Part shown: positions 24,421-32,760 of the stretch, in pieces
How positions within the stretch are numbered: the stretch's first letter is position 1
Layout: the number at the start of each line of letters is the position of its first letter
DNA from: Clostridia bacterium
Lineage (GTDB): Bacteria; Bacillota; Clostridia; Christensenellales; Borkfalkiaceae
Length of the DNA stretch: 64,000 nt
Assembly: GCA_017502525.1 (NCBI GenBank)
Contig: JAFVUV010000003.1
Location: 1 to 64,000 of the forward strand
Direction: 5' to 3'
Translations under genes and position numbers: made by a program
The notes under the pieces: model-generated
Told to the model about the DNA's origin: nothing
The model's database searches: none
The model's input: only the letters and a program-made list of their open reading frames with translations

Positions 24421-26874
24421 ATGAAGTTTTCGTTTCAAGATAAATTCATACGCACGGAAAGTTTTATCGAACTGTGCAATAAAGTTCAATACTACGGTTT
24501 TGACGGGGTGGAAATATCCGACGTTGCAAACGAGAAGTTGACGCATGCGGACAGTATTTTTCGTTCGTCGGTTACTGCAGACGCTAAAAGGAAATTAGTT
24601 AATAGGCATATTGAAATTGCCGCATTAAATTTTTCTGAAAAATTAAGCGAAAAAACGTCTACGGAAACTTTGATAAAATACGTAGAATACGCATCGCTTG
24701 CAAACGTTAGTGGAGTTATAGTAAGTTTTGACATCTTGCCGGACGAAAAAACTTTAAAAAGCATTTTAACCCCCGTGTTAGCAGTTGCTGAAAACAACGG
24801 AATTTCCATTTTGCTTGAAACTTGCGGTGCGCTTGTTAATACTGAAAAAGTTTTAGAGGTAATTAATCTTTTTGGAACGGCATCGTTAAAAGTGTGCTGG
24901 AATATAAGGGAAACTTATTTTACTGCAGGCGAGACTGCGGATAAAACAATACAAACGCTAGGTGCTTACGTTAGTTACGTTAGAATAGGTGATAAAAAAG
25001 ACGGTAAAAACGTTTTGATTGGCGATGGTGAACTTCCTGTTAAAGATTTTGCAAACGCATTGCGTTCACTTAACTACGACGGTTACGTTTGCGCGATGGA
25101 CTGTGATGAAATTAATTCAGCTGATATAATTTTGACGCATTTTAAGAGTTATTTGTCGCTTAAAGTTGCTGACGGTGAAAAAGAACCAGTATATTATAAT
25201 CGTTCAAAAACAGGTACGCATCCTTGGAAAAAGTACGACGTTTTAGACTTAACTTTTTCTGAAGTTTTAGATAAGATGGTCGAAAAATATCCCGACCAAT
25301 ACGCATTTAAGTATACGACGCTCGATTATACTCGCACCTATTCACAATTTAGAGACGACGTTGATAGGGTAGCCGCGGCACTTATTTCGTTGGGCGTTGA
25401 AGCAGGACATCACGTTGCCGTGTGGGCAACGAATATTCCGCAATGGTTTATTACCTTTTGGGCAACGGTGAAAATAGGCGCGGTTTTAGTTACGGTAAAT
25501 ACGGCTTATAAAATACATGAAGCGGAATATCTTTTAAGGCAATCAGATACTCATACGTTGGTTATGATTGATAGTTGCAAAGATTCTGATTATAAGGCTA
25601 TAATTGAAGAACTTTGCCCAGAACTTAAAAATATAACGCCAGGTAAACCTTTGTACTCAAAAACTTTACCGTTCTTACGCAACGTAATTACCGTGGGATT
25701 TGAAATGGACGGCTGTTTAGAGTGGAACGATTTCATTAAACGTTCCTCGCTTGTTCCCAAGGAAGAAGTTAGAAGAAGAGCGTCGAAAGTAAAAGCGGAC
25801 GACGTTTGCAATATGCAATATACTTCGGGTACGACAGGATTTCCTAAAGGAGTTATGCTTACCCACCGCAATATAGTAAATAACGGTAAAATAATCGGCG
25901 ATAGAATGGATATTTCAACCGCTGATAGAATGATGATTCAAGTTCCTATGTTTCACTGTTTTGGAATGGTGCTTTCAATGACTAACTTGATGACTCACGG
26001 TGGCACGATTTGTCCTATGCCGTATTTTTCTCCCAAATCTTCGCTAGCTTGTATAAACGACGAGAAAATTACTTGTTTTAACGGCGTTCCTACGATGTTT
26101 ATTGCAATGTTTAATCACGCCGACTTCAAAAAAACGGATTTTTCACATATTAGAACGGGGATTATGGCAGGTGCTAACTGTCCGCCCGAATTAATGCGTA
26201 AAGCTGCTGATGAAATGAATATGAAAGAAATCATTAGTGTTTACGGCCAAACTGAGGCGTCGCCCGGTTGCACTATGGGTGAAGTTAACGAAGATATCGA
26301 CCATCGTGTTGAAACTGTTGGTAGTGCTTTCCCTGGTGTAGAGTGTAAAATTATAGACCCTGAAACCGGTGAAGAACTGCCTGATGGGCAAAACGGTGAA
26401 TTCGTTGCTCGTGGATATAACATCATGAAAGGCTATTATAAAATGCCCAAAGCAACTGAGCAAACAATAGACGCTGACGGTTGGCTACACAGTGGGGATA
26501 TTTGTTGCCGTACACCCGACGGGTATTACAAGGTAACGGGTAGACTTAAAGATATGATTATCCGTGGTGGTGAAAATCTTTACCCACGTGAAATCGAAGA
26601 GTTCTATTTAACTTACGCAAAAGTTCGTGACGTTCAAGTGGTTGGCGTGCCCGACCAAAGATACGGGGAAGAAGCGTGCGCTTACATAATTCTCAAAAAA
26701 GGCGAAGAATCGAGTGAAGATGAAATGCGAGAATACGGAAATGCGCATATGGCTAAACATAAAGTTCCAAGATATTTTGTGTTTGTTAAAGAATTCCCAA
26801 TGAACGCGGCGGGCAAAATTCTTAAGTATAAAATGCGTGAAGACGCGATTGAAAAGATAAAAAACTTAAAGTAA
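24421..26874 (+). CDS. Fusion: sugar-isomerase-like TIM barrel + acyl-CoA synthetase
   Basis: 817 residues from ATG 24421. Residues 1 to ~255 are a xylose-isomerase/AP-endonuclease-2-like TIM barrel whose metal site looks degenerate (LLETCG kept, but CWNIRETY and VRIGDKKD where D-x-x-H and H-x-x-D are expected). Residues ~270-817 are a complete adenylate-forming acyl-CoA synthetase: YTSGTTGFPKG (467 on), YGQTEASPG, SGDICCRTPDGYYKVTGRLKD, RGGENLYPREIEE and the C-terminal catalytic Lys in AAGKILKYK. It would activate a carboxylic acid to acyl-CoA. Operon context suggests a branched short-chain acid. The role of the barrel is unknown. Confidence 0.88.
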   Translation: MKFSFQDKFIRTESFIELCNKVQYYGFDGVEISDVANEKLTHADSIFRSSVTADAKRKLVNRHIEIAALNFSEKLSEKTSTETLIKYVEYASLANVSGVIVSFDILPDEKTLKSILTPVLAVAENNGISILLETCGALVNTEKVLEVINLFGTASLKVCWNIRETYFTAGETADKTIQTLGAYVSYVRIGDKKDGKNVLIGDGELPVKDFANALRSLNYDGYVCAMDCDEINSADIILTHFKSYLSLKVADGEKEPVYYNRSKTGTHPWKKYDVLDLTFSEVLDKMVEKYPDQYAFKYTTLDYTRTYSQFRDDVDRVAAALISLGVEAGHHVAVWATNIPQWFITFWATVKIGAVLVTVNTAYKIHEAEYLLRQSDTHTLVMIDSCKDSDYKAIIEELCPELKNITPGKPLYSKTLPFLRNVITVGFEMDGCLEWNDFIKRSSLVPKEEVRRRASKVKADDVCNMQYTSGTTGFPKGVMLTHRNIVNNGKIIGDRMDISTADRMMIQVPMFHCFGMVLSMTNLMTHGGTICPMPYFSPKSSLACINDEKITCFNGVPTMFIAMFNHADFKKTDFSHIRTGIMAGANCPPELMRKAADEMNMKEIISVYGQTEASPGCTMGEVNEDIDHRVETVGSAFPGVECKIIDPETGEELPDGQNGEFVARGYNIMKGYYKMPKATEQTIDADGWLHSGDICCRTPDGYYKVTGRLKDMIIRGGENLYPREIEEFYLTYAKVRDVQVVGVPDQRYGEEACAYIILKKGEESSEDEMREYGNAHMAKHKVPRYFVFVKEFPMNAAGKILKYKMREDAIEKIKNLK

Positions 26875-26887
26875 CAGAGGTGTTATT

Positions 26888-27952
26888 ATGGAGATTAAAA
26901 TAGAAAAAGCAAAAACGTTAAAAGCAAAACCCGATTTTTCTAATCTCGGTTTCGGCAAATACTTTACCGACCATATGTTTGTAATGGAATATACCGATAC
27001 TGAAGGCTGGAAAAATGCTAGAATAGTTCCGTTTGACTATATACCTATTCATCCCGCATCAACCGTACTTCATTACGGTGCAGAAATTTTCGAAGGTATG
27101 AAAGCGTATAGAACGGACGATGGTTATCAAATGTTCAGACCTATAGAAAACATTAGAAGAATGAACGATTCGGCGGAAAGACTTTGTCTTCCTACGCTTG
27201 ACGAAGAATTTACTTTGAAAGCACTTACCGAACTCATTACTCTCGAATACGATTGGATTCCCGATAAACCCGGCACGTCGCTTTATATTCGTCCGTTTAT
27301 GTTTGGTAACGACGAATCGCTTGGAGTTCACGCAGTTCATAACGCAACTTTCGTAATTATTTTATCACCTGTTGGTAATTATTATGCTGAAGGTCTTAAC
27401 CCGGTTAAAATCAGTATAGAAAGTGAAGACGTAAGAGCTGTTCGCGGTGGAACGGGATATGCTAAATGCGGTGGTAACTACGCTGCAAGTTTAAGAGCAG
27501 GTAAGCGCGCTGCTGCGCAAGGTTTCTCTCAAGTTTTATGGCTTGATGGGGTTGAAAGAAAATATATCGAAGAAGTTGGCGCAATGAACGTTATGTTTAA
27601 AATTAACGGCGAAATCGTTACGCCCGAACTTACAGGTTCAGTTCTTCCCGGTATAACTAGAAAATCAAGTTTACAAATTCTTAAAGAATGGGGTTATAAA
27701 GTAACCGAAAGACTTATTTCTGTTGATGAACTTATGGAAGCTGCAGAAAACGGAACGCTTGAAGAAGCGTGGGGAACTGGTACCGCTGCAGTTATTTCGC
27801 CTATCGGACATTTGTTCTATAAGGGTAAAGACCATATCGTTTCAAACAACGAAATTGGTGAACTAACCATGAAATTATATAACGAACTTACCGGTATTCA
27901 ATGGGGTAGAAGACCCGATGAACGTAAGTGGTGCTACAAGGTGAAAGTTTAA
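26888..27952 (+). CDS. ilvE: Branched-chain amino acid aminotransferase
   Basis: 354 residues, class IV fold, the larger BCAT type. It interconverts leucine, isoleucine and valine with their 2-oxo acids using glutamate/2-oxoglutarate and PLP. Visible parts are HYGAEIFEGMKAYR, SLYIRPFMFG, GGTGYAKCGGNYAASL (PLP Lys region), YIEEVGAMNVMF and PGITRKS. It lies 13 bases after the acyl-CoA synthetase fusion and shares one base with the next gene, so it is part of the T-box operon. Confidence 0.95.
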   Translation: MEIKIEKAKTLKAKPDFSNLGFGKYFTDHMFVMEYTDTEGWKNARIVPFDYIPIHPASTVLHYGAEIFEGMKAYRTDDGYQMFRPIENIRRMNDSAERLCLPTLDEEFTLKALTELITLEYDWIPDKPGTSLYIRPFMFGNDESLGVHAVHNATFVIILSPVGNYYAEGLNPVKISIESEDVRAVRGGTGYAKCGGNYAASLRAGKRAAAQGFSQVLWLDGVERKYIEEVGAMNVMFKINGEIVTPELTGSVLPGITRKSSLQILKEWGYKVTERLISVDELMEAAENGTLEEAWGTGTAAVISPIGHLFYKGKDHIVSNNEIGELTMKLYNELTGIQWGRRPDERKWCYKVKV

Positions 27953-28620
27953 TGTTTGATAAACGCGTAACTGTGTTTATGGGGCATTACGGCAGTGGAA
28001 AAACTTTTGTTTCGGTAAATTACGCACTAGCGCTTGCAAAACTCGGCAAAATAGTCAGCATTTACGATTTGGATATAGTAAACCCGTATTTTAGAACGGT
28101 TGATGCTAAAAAAAGGCTTTCAGAAGGTGGCGTTGAATTAGTCGTTTCGCCTTTTGCACAGACAAACGTAGATATTCCCGCAATGAATGCAAAGTCTTAT
28201 CAAATGATTGACGATAAATCAAGATACGCGGTTGCGGATATCGGCGGAGATGATAGAGGCGCGTTGGCACTCGGTAGGTTTGCTGGTAAAATCAAAGAAG
28301 AAAATAATTACGACGCTTTGTTGGTGCTTAATAAATTTAGACCAGAAACGCGGGATATTAACGGTGCACTTGAAATAATTAATGAAATTGAAAGGACTGG
28401 CAAACTTCCGTTTACGGGCATAGTTAATAACGCAAATCTGGGTAAAGAAACAACTGCGGATGATATTATTAGCGGATTTCAGTTTGCTGAAGAGTTGTCT
28501 AAAATCACGGGATTGCCTATAAAATTTACCGCTGTTAGTAAAGACTTGATAAACGATAAAATAAAAAATTTAGATAAAATATTGCCGATAGACCCGATAA
28601 AATACGGGGATTGGCTGTAA
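27952..28620 (+). CDS. ParA/MinD-like P-loop ATPase of unknown role
   Basis: 222 residues. The P-loop is GHYGSGKTFVSVNYA near residue 13, followed by a Walker-A'-like DLDIVNPYFRT and a Walker-B strand (AVADIGGDDRG). This looks like the SIMIBI class of ATPases that move or insert cargo such as metal clusters or proteins. It overlaps the aminotransferase stop by one base and stands just ahead of the oxidoreductase subunits. A maturation or assembly role for the ferredoxin-dependent enzyme is possible but unproven. Confidence 0.7.
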   Translation: MFDKRVTVFMGHYGSGKTFVSVNYALALAKLGKIVSIYDLDIVNPYFRTVDAKKRLSEGGVELVVSPFAQTNVDIPAMNAKSYQMIDDKSRYAVADIGGDDRGALALGRFAGKIKEENNYDALLVLNKFRPETRDINGALEIINEIERTGKLPFTGIVNNANLGKETTADDIISGFQFAEELSKITGLPIKFTAVSKDLINDKIKNLDKILPIDPIKYGDWL

Positions 28621-28630
28621 AGGAGAAAAT

Positions 28631-28837
28631 ATGGCAAAAGTTACTTTTGATGAAGAGCGTTGTAAAGGTTGCGGACTTTGCGAAACAGTATGTCCCAAAC
28701 AAATAATCGCGCTTTCTAAAGAAAAAATCAACTTAAAAGGCTACCATCCGGCAGTTATTACCGACCAAGAAAAATGTATTGGTTGCGCATTTTGTGCAAC
28801 TATGTGTCCCGATACGGTAATCACGGTGGAAAAATAG
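28631..28837 (+). CDS. vorD: 2[4Fe-4S] ferredoxin, delta subunit of the 2-oxoacid oxidoreductase
   Basis: 68 residues with two cluster motifs, CKGCGLCETVCP and CIGCAFCATMCP. It is the electron-transfer delta subunit that accompanies alpha, beta and gamma chains of 2-oxoacid:ferredoxin oxidoreductases. AAAGGAG lies upstream of ATG; the alpha gene follows by nine bases. Confidence 0.88.
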   Translation: MAKVTFDEERCKGCGLCETVCPKQIIALSKEKINLKGYHPAVITDQEKCIGCAFCATMCPDTVITVEK

Positions 28838-28846
28838 AGGTGTAAC

Positions 28847-29917
28847 ATGGCAGAAAAAGTTTTAATGAAAGGAAACGAAGCGTTAGCAGAAGCCGCTATA
28901 ATGGCTGGCTGTAACTATTATTTCGGCTATCCTATTACGCCGCAAACAGAAGTTGCTGCGTATATGGCTAAACGTATGCCCAAAGTTGGCGGAACGTTTT
29001 TACAAGCTGAATCTGAAATTGCTGCAATCAATATGGTAATAGGTGTTGCCGCTTGCGGTAAAAGGGTTATGACTAGTAGTTCAAGCCCAGGAATTTCTCT
29101 AAAGAGTGAAGGTATATCGTATTTGGCAGGTTGTGACCTTCCCGCACTTATTGTAAACGTTCAACGTGGCGGTCCTGGTTTGGGCGGTATTCAACCTTCG
29201 CAATCAGACTATTTCCAAGCGTTGAAGGGCGGTGGACACGGTGACTATAAACTTATCGTTTTAGCACCTGCATCAATTCAAGAAATGGTTGACTTAACTT
29301 TCAAGGGGTTTGACCTTGCGGACAAGTACAGAATGCAAGCAATGATTCTTGCTGATGGTACCATGGGACAAATGATGGAACCTGTTAGTTTAGAACTTGG
29401 TGAAGTTAAAAAGTATGATAAACCTTGGGCAACCACTGGTAAGGCAAATCACGAAGGTAGAAACGTAGTAAATTCGTTGTCATTGAACGCAACTCAACTT
29501 GAAGAATGGAATATCAATAGATACGAACGTTATAAAATCGTAGAACGTGATGAAGTTATGTTTGAAGAATTTATGATGGATGACGCTGAAATTTGCGTAG
29601 TATCTTTCGGTATTGCAGCGCGTGTTGCTAAAAACGCGATAATGGAAGCAAGAAAGAATGGAATAAAAGTTGGTATGATTCGTCCTATAACTTTATGGCC
29701 GTTCCCCAAGGATGCGCTTAAGAAAGCCGCAAGCAAAGTTAAAGCGTTCTTATCAGTTGAACTCAATATGGGACAAATGGTTGACGACGTTAAACTTGCT
29801 ATTAACTGTTCAAAACCCGTATATTTTTACGGTAGAACGGGTGGCGTAATTATGACTCCCGACGAAGTATTAAACAAAATTAACGAAATTGAAAAAGGAG
29901 AGGCAAAAGAATGGTAG
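28847..29917 (+). CDS. vorB: 2-oxoacid:ferredoxin oxidoreductase, alpha subunit
   Basis: 356 residues. It has the pyrimidine-binding alpha-subunit start GYPITPQTEVAAYMA, then FLQAESEIAAINM and SSSSPGISLKSEG. The family oxidatively decarboxylates 2-oxo acids to acyl-CoA with ferredoxin, and also runs in reverse. The four-gene order delta-alpha-beta-gamma and the aminotransferase next door favour a 2-oxoisovalerate-type enzyme (VOR) over the 2-oxoglutarate one; sequence alone does not prove the substrate. It overlaps the beta gene by seven bases. Confidence 0.85.
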   Translation: MAEKVLMKGNEALAEAAIMAGCNYYFGYPITPQTEVAAYMAKRMPKVGGTFLQAESEIAAINMVIGVAACGKRVMTSSSSPGISLKSEGISYLAGCDLPALIVNVQRGGPGLGGIQPSQSDYFQALKGGGHGDYKLIVLAPASIQEMVDLTFKGFDLADKYRMQAMILADGTMGQMMEPVSLELGEVKKYDKPWATTGKANHEGRNVVNSLSLNATQLEEWNINRYERYKIVERDEVMFEEFMMDDAEICVVSFGIAARVAKNAIMEARKNGIKVGMIRPITLWPFPKDALKKAASKVKAFLSVELNMGQMVDDVKLAINCSKPVYFYGRTGGVIMTPDEVLNKINEIEKGEAKEW

Positions 29918-30657
29918 TATTTGAAAAAACTAAAGGGCTTACTGATAATCCCTTACATTACTGCCCCGGCTGTACGCACGGTATTATTCACCGTTTGGTA
30001 GCAGAGGCTCTCGAAGAATTAGGCGTAACGGGAAAAACCGTTGGTATTGCATCAGTTGGATGCTCGGTTTTCTCTTATAATTATTTTAACTGTGATATGA
30101 TTCAAGCAGCGCACGGAAGAGCACCTGCCGTTGCAACTGGTGCAAAACGCGCTAATCCCGACAATATCGTATTTACCTATCAAGGCGATGGTGACCTTGC
30201 TGCAATCGGTACTGCTGAAACCGTTCACTCTGCTGCAAGAGGCGAGAATATCACCGTGATTTTCGTAAATAACGCAATTTACGGTATGACGGGCGGTCAA
30301 ATGGCTCCTACAACTTTACCCAATCAAGTTACTCAAACTTCACCTTACGGAAGAGACGTAACTGTCGTTGGCTATCCCGTAAAGGTTTGTGAAATGCTTT
30401 CACAAGTTGACGGAGCGACTTATCTTGAAAGAGTTGCGGTTAACAACGTTAAAAATATTAAAAAAGCAAAGGCAGCTATTAAAAAAGCTTTCCAAAATCA
30501 AATTGACAAAAAAGGCTTTTCACTTATTGAAGTATTGTCAACTTGTCCTACCAACTGGGGCTTAACACCTAAGGATGCGCTCAAATGGTTGGAAGAAAAT
30601 ATGGAAACACACTATCCACTCGGCGTTTACAAAGACAAGTATAAGGAGGAAAAGTAA
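29911..30657 (+). CDS. vorA: 2-oxoacid:ferredoxin oxidoreductase, beta subunit (thiamine diphosphate binding)
   Basis: 248 residues. The start HYCPGCTHGIIHRL binds the pyrophosphate region. GDGDLAAIGTAETVHSAARG followed by NNAIYGMTGGQMAPTT is the thiamine-diphosphate/Mg motif (GDG...NN). It forms the catalytic centre with the alpha subunit. It starts inside the end of the alpha gene, and the gamma gene follows its stop directly. Confidence 0.88.
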   Translation: MVVFEKTKGLTDNPLHYCPGCTHGIIHRLVAEALEELGVTGKTVGIASVGCSVFSYNYFNCDMIQAAHGRAPAVATGAKRANPDNIVFTYQGDGDLAAIGTAETVHSAARGENITVIFVNNAIYGMTGGQMAPTTLPNQVTQTSPYGRDVTVVGYPVKVCEMLSQVDGATYLERVAVNNVKNIKKAKAAIKKAFQNQIDKKGFSLIEVLSTCPTNWGLTPKDALKWLEENMETHYPLGVYKDKYKEEK

Positions 30658-31194
30658 ATGAGTAAAACTACTAAAATCCTTATAGCAGGCTTTGGTGGAC
30701 AAGGCGTATTATTCACGGGTAAAGCGCTTGCTTATACCGGACTTAAACAGGGTATGGAAGTAAGTTGGTTGCCATCTTATGGTCCAGAAATGCGTGGCGG
30801 TACGGCAAACTGTAGCGTAACGCTTTCAGATATGCCTATCGGCTCTCCGATTGTTGATAAACCCGACGTGCTTATCGCGATGAATTTACCATCTCTTGAA
30901 AAGTTTTACAACGATACGGAAAAGGATGGTTACGTTATTTTTGACAGCTCGTTAATTGTTAAAAACGATTTAAGAGACGATATCAAAACCGTTGGTATAC
31001 CTGCAACAAAGCTTGCTAGCGATAACAATTTAAGCGGACTTGCAAATATGATAATTTTAGGCAAAGTTATTAAAGAAACTAACGTTTTAACTTTAGAACA
31101 AATTAAAACGAGTCTTGCACAAATGATACCTGCAAAAAAAGCAGCTCTTTTAGAAAATAATATCAAGGCTATTGAGCTTGGCTATAATTTTTAA
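30658..31194 (+). CDS. vorC: 2-oxoacid:ferredoxin oxidoreductase, gamma subunit
   Basis: 178 residues. It shows the gamma-chain start [20 protein letters not shown], then [18 protein letters not shown]. The subunit completes the CoA-binding part of the enzyme. It is the last gene of the operon; a terminator follows within 20 bases. AAGGAGG lies just before ATG. Confidence 0.9.
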   Translation: MSKTTKILIAGFGGQGVLFTGKALAYTGLKQGMEVSWLPSYGPEMRGGTANCSVTLSDMPIGSPIVDKPDVLIAMNLPSLEKFYNDTEKDGYVIFDSSLIVKNDLRDDIKTVGIPATKLASDNNLSGLANMIILGKVIKETNVLTLEQIKTSLAQMIPAKKAALLENNIKAIELGYNF

Positions 31195-31212
31195 CATTAA
31201 ATAATAATCTAT

Positions 31213-31243
31213 AAAAACACGCGTAAAAAAACGCGTGTTTTTT
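31213..31243 (+). terminator. Terminator of the T-box operon
   Basis: AAAACACGCGT and ACGCGTGTTTT pair around AAAAAA, followed by T residues. Confidence 0.9.
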
Positions 31244-31314
31244 ATTATGCTAAATTGTAGCATTATCATAATAAAAGCGCATATATTGAAATAGAAAGTA
31301 AAAAGGAGGATAAA

Positions 31315-31947
31315 ATGTCTTTTTTCTGTAATTTTCAATCGGATAGATGCCCCGGGCAAATAAGCGGCAATCCACTTAATGGGTTGTGTGAGAAAGTGTG
31401 TGTTCAAGCAAAAAAAGTTTTCGATGCGTGTATGCAACAAAGCCAACTTAACGACGTGGTGCTAAACATTACAAATTTAACGCCTGCAAATCCTACATAT
31501 CCATTAACCTTTATAAGTGCAAAAAGTTTAAACTCGCAAGGTGTTATTAGTAATCTTTTAATTGAACCCTTACCCGAACGCTCAGGTTCAGCAAGAGTTA
31601 AAGCCGATATAACTATTCCCGTTTCGGTTGCATACGTTGATGCTAATGGTGTGGAAGGTGCAGCAACTTCAAGTATTACTATAACTAAAGACGTAATTTT
31701 AAATATTCCGTCAGCATCAATTATGCCGTATATGGTAGAAGCGGTTGTTTCGTTAGTGTCAACGCAAGGCAGTTACACGGGCGAAAATCAATTTACGATA
31801 GATGCTTGCGTGTCAATAATTCTTAAAATTGTAATGGAAGTTGAATTATTAATTCCTGCTTATGGTTACGCTGCAATACCGCCTTGTCAAGAATATACGC
31901 AAGAAGTTTGTGCGGGCTTTTTTGAACTTCCTATGTATCCGGAATAA
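31315..31947 (+). CDS. Conserved-looking protein of unknown function, possibly coat-related
   Basis: 210 residues, preceded by a very strong AAAAGGAGGA. I do not recognise the family with certainty. The N-terminal CEKVCVQAKKVFDACMQQ recalls a segment seen in clostridial spore-envelope-type proteins; the rest is beta-rich with few charges (TITKDVILNIPSASIMPY). There are seven to eight cysteines, clustered at the two ends. No signal peptide or membrane helix. It stands alone between two terminators. The sporulation link is a guess. Confidence 0.55.
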   Translation: MSFFCNFQSDRCPGQISGNPLNGLCEKVCVQAKKVFDACMQQSQLNDVVLNITNLTPANPTYPLTFISAKSLNSQGVISNLLIEPLPERSGSARVKADITIPVSVAYVDANGVEGAATSSITITKDVILNIPSASIMPYMVEAVVSLVSTQGSYTGENQFTIDACVSIILKIVMEVELLIPAYGYAAIPPCQEYTQEVCAGFFELPMYPE

Positions 31948-31964
31948 TACGATGAAATTTTGTA

Positions 31965-31996
31965 AAAAGCGTAGAGCAATCTGCGCTTTTTTTATT
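31965..31996 (+). terminator. Terminator after the unknown protein gene
   Basis: AAAAGCGTAGA and TCTGCGCTTTT pair around GCAA, followed by T residues. Confidence 0.8.
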
Positions 31997-32026
31997 TTCA
32001 AAACAAAGTTTTGACATTGAAAATAC

Positions 32027-32055
32027 TTGATTAAGGAAATTTTTAGTGTTATAAT
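32027..32055 (+). promoter_or_regulatory. Promoter of the phosphoesterase gene, implying a leaderless mRNA
   Basis: TTGATT (32027-32032) and TATAAT (32050-32055) are 17 bases apart. The ATG at 32062 begins seven bases after the -10 box, where transcription should start, and no ribosome site exists. Confidence 0.6.
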
Positions 32056-32061
32056 TTGATT

Positions 32062-32760
32062 ATGAAAATTTATGCGATAAGCGATTTGCATATATCTACT
32101 AACACCAACAAACCTATGGATATTTTTGGTGGTAATTGGGTGGGGTATTTAGATAAAATCAAAGCCGATTGGCAAGAAAAAGTTGAAGACAACGATTTGG
32201 TTTTAATCGGTGGAGATATCAGTTGGGCAATGAATATTGACGACGCTGAAAAGGATTTGCAAACGCTAAAAGATTTGAAAGGTAAAAAAATATTAATAAA
32301 AGGTAATCACGACTATTGGTGGAGCGGTATAGGTAAAGTTAGAGATATATTGCCTGAAAATTTTTACGCGCTTCAAAATGACAGTATCCGCTTTGACGGT
32401 GTAGTCATTTGTGGGACAAGGTGTTGGAGTGTGCCTGGAAGCCCTGATTTTAACGAGCAAGATATGAAAATATATCTGCGTGAAACTGAAAGATTAAAAT
32501 TATCACTTTCCGCAGCCTCAAAATTAAAGCAAGTTGGCGATAAACTTATCGCGCTTATTCATTATCCGCCCTTTAACGTTAATAGGGATGATTCTTTATT
32601 TACTGAATTGTTTGAGAAAAACAAGGTCGATATAGTGGTTTATGGGCATTTGCACGGCAAAAGCGTGCGTGCTGATAAAATTGTAAATAAAAACGGCGTG
32701 AAGTATTACCTTACTTCTTGCGACCAAGTAGACAATAAATTAACGGAGGTTAAATTATGA
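32062..32760 (+). CDS. Metallophosphoesterase
   Basis: 232 residues. Motifs in order: SDLHIST, GGDISWAMN, KGNHDYWW, HYPPFN and YGHLHGKS, so all metal ligands of the calcineurin-like fold are visible. The YWWSG insert is typical of a clostridial subfamily whose substrate is not known to me. It overlaps the next gene by ATGA. The start ATG 32062 is supported by alignment of the first strand (KIYAISDLH); the apparent lack of a leader is noted separately. Confidence 0.88.
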   Translation: MKIYAISDLHISTNTNKPMDIFGGNWVGYLDKIKADWQEKVEDNDLVLIGGDISWAMNIDDAEKDLQTLKDLKGKKILIKGNHDYWWSGIGKVRDILPENFYALQNDSIRFDGVVICGTRCWSVPGSPDFNEQDMKIYLRETERLKLSLSAASKLKQVGDKLIALIHYPPFNVNRDDSLFTELFEKNKVDIVVYGHLHGKSVRADKIVNKNGVKYYLTSCDQVDNKLTEVKL

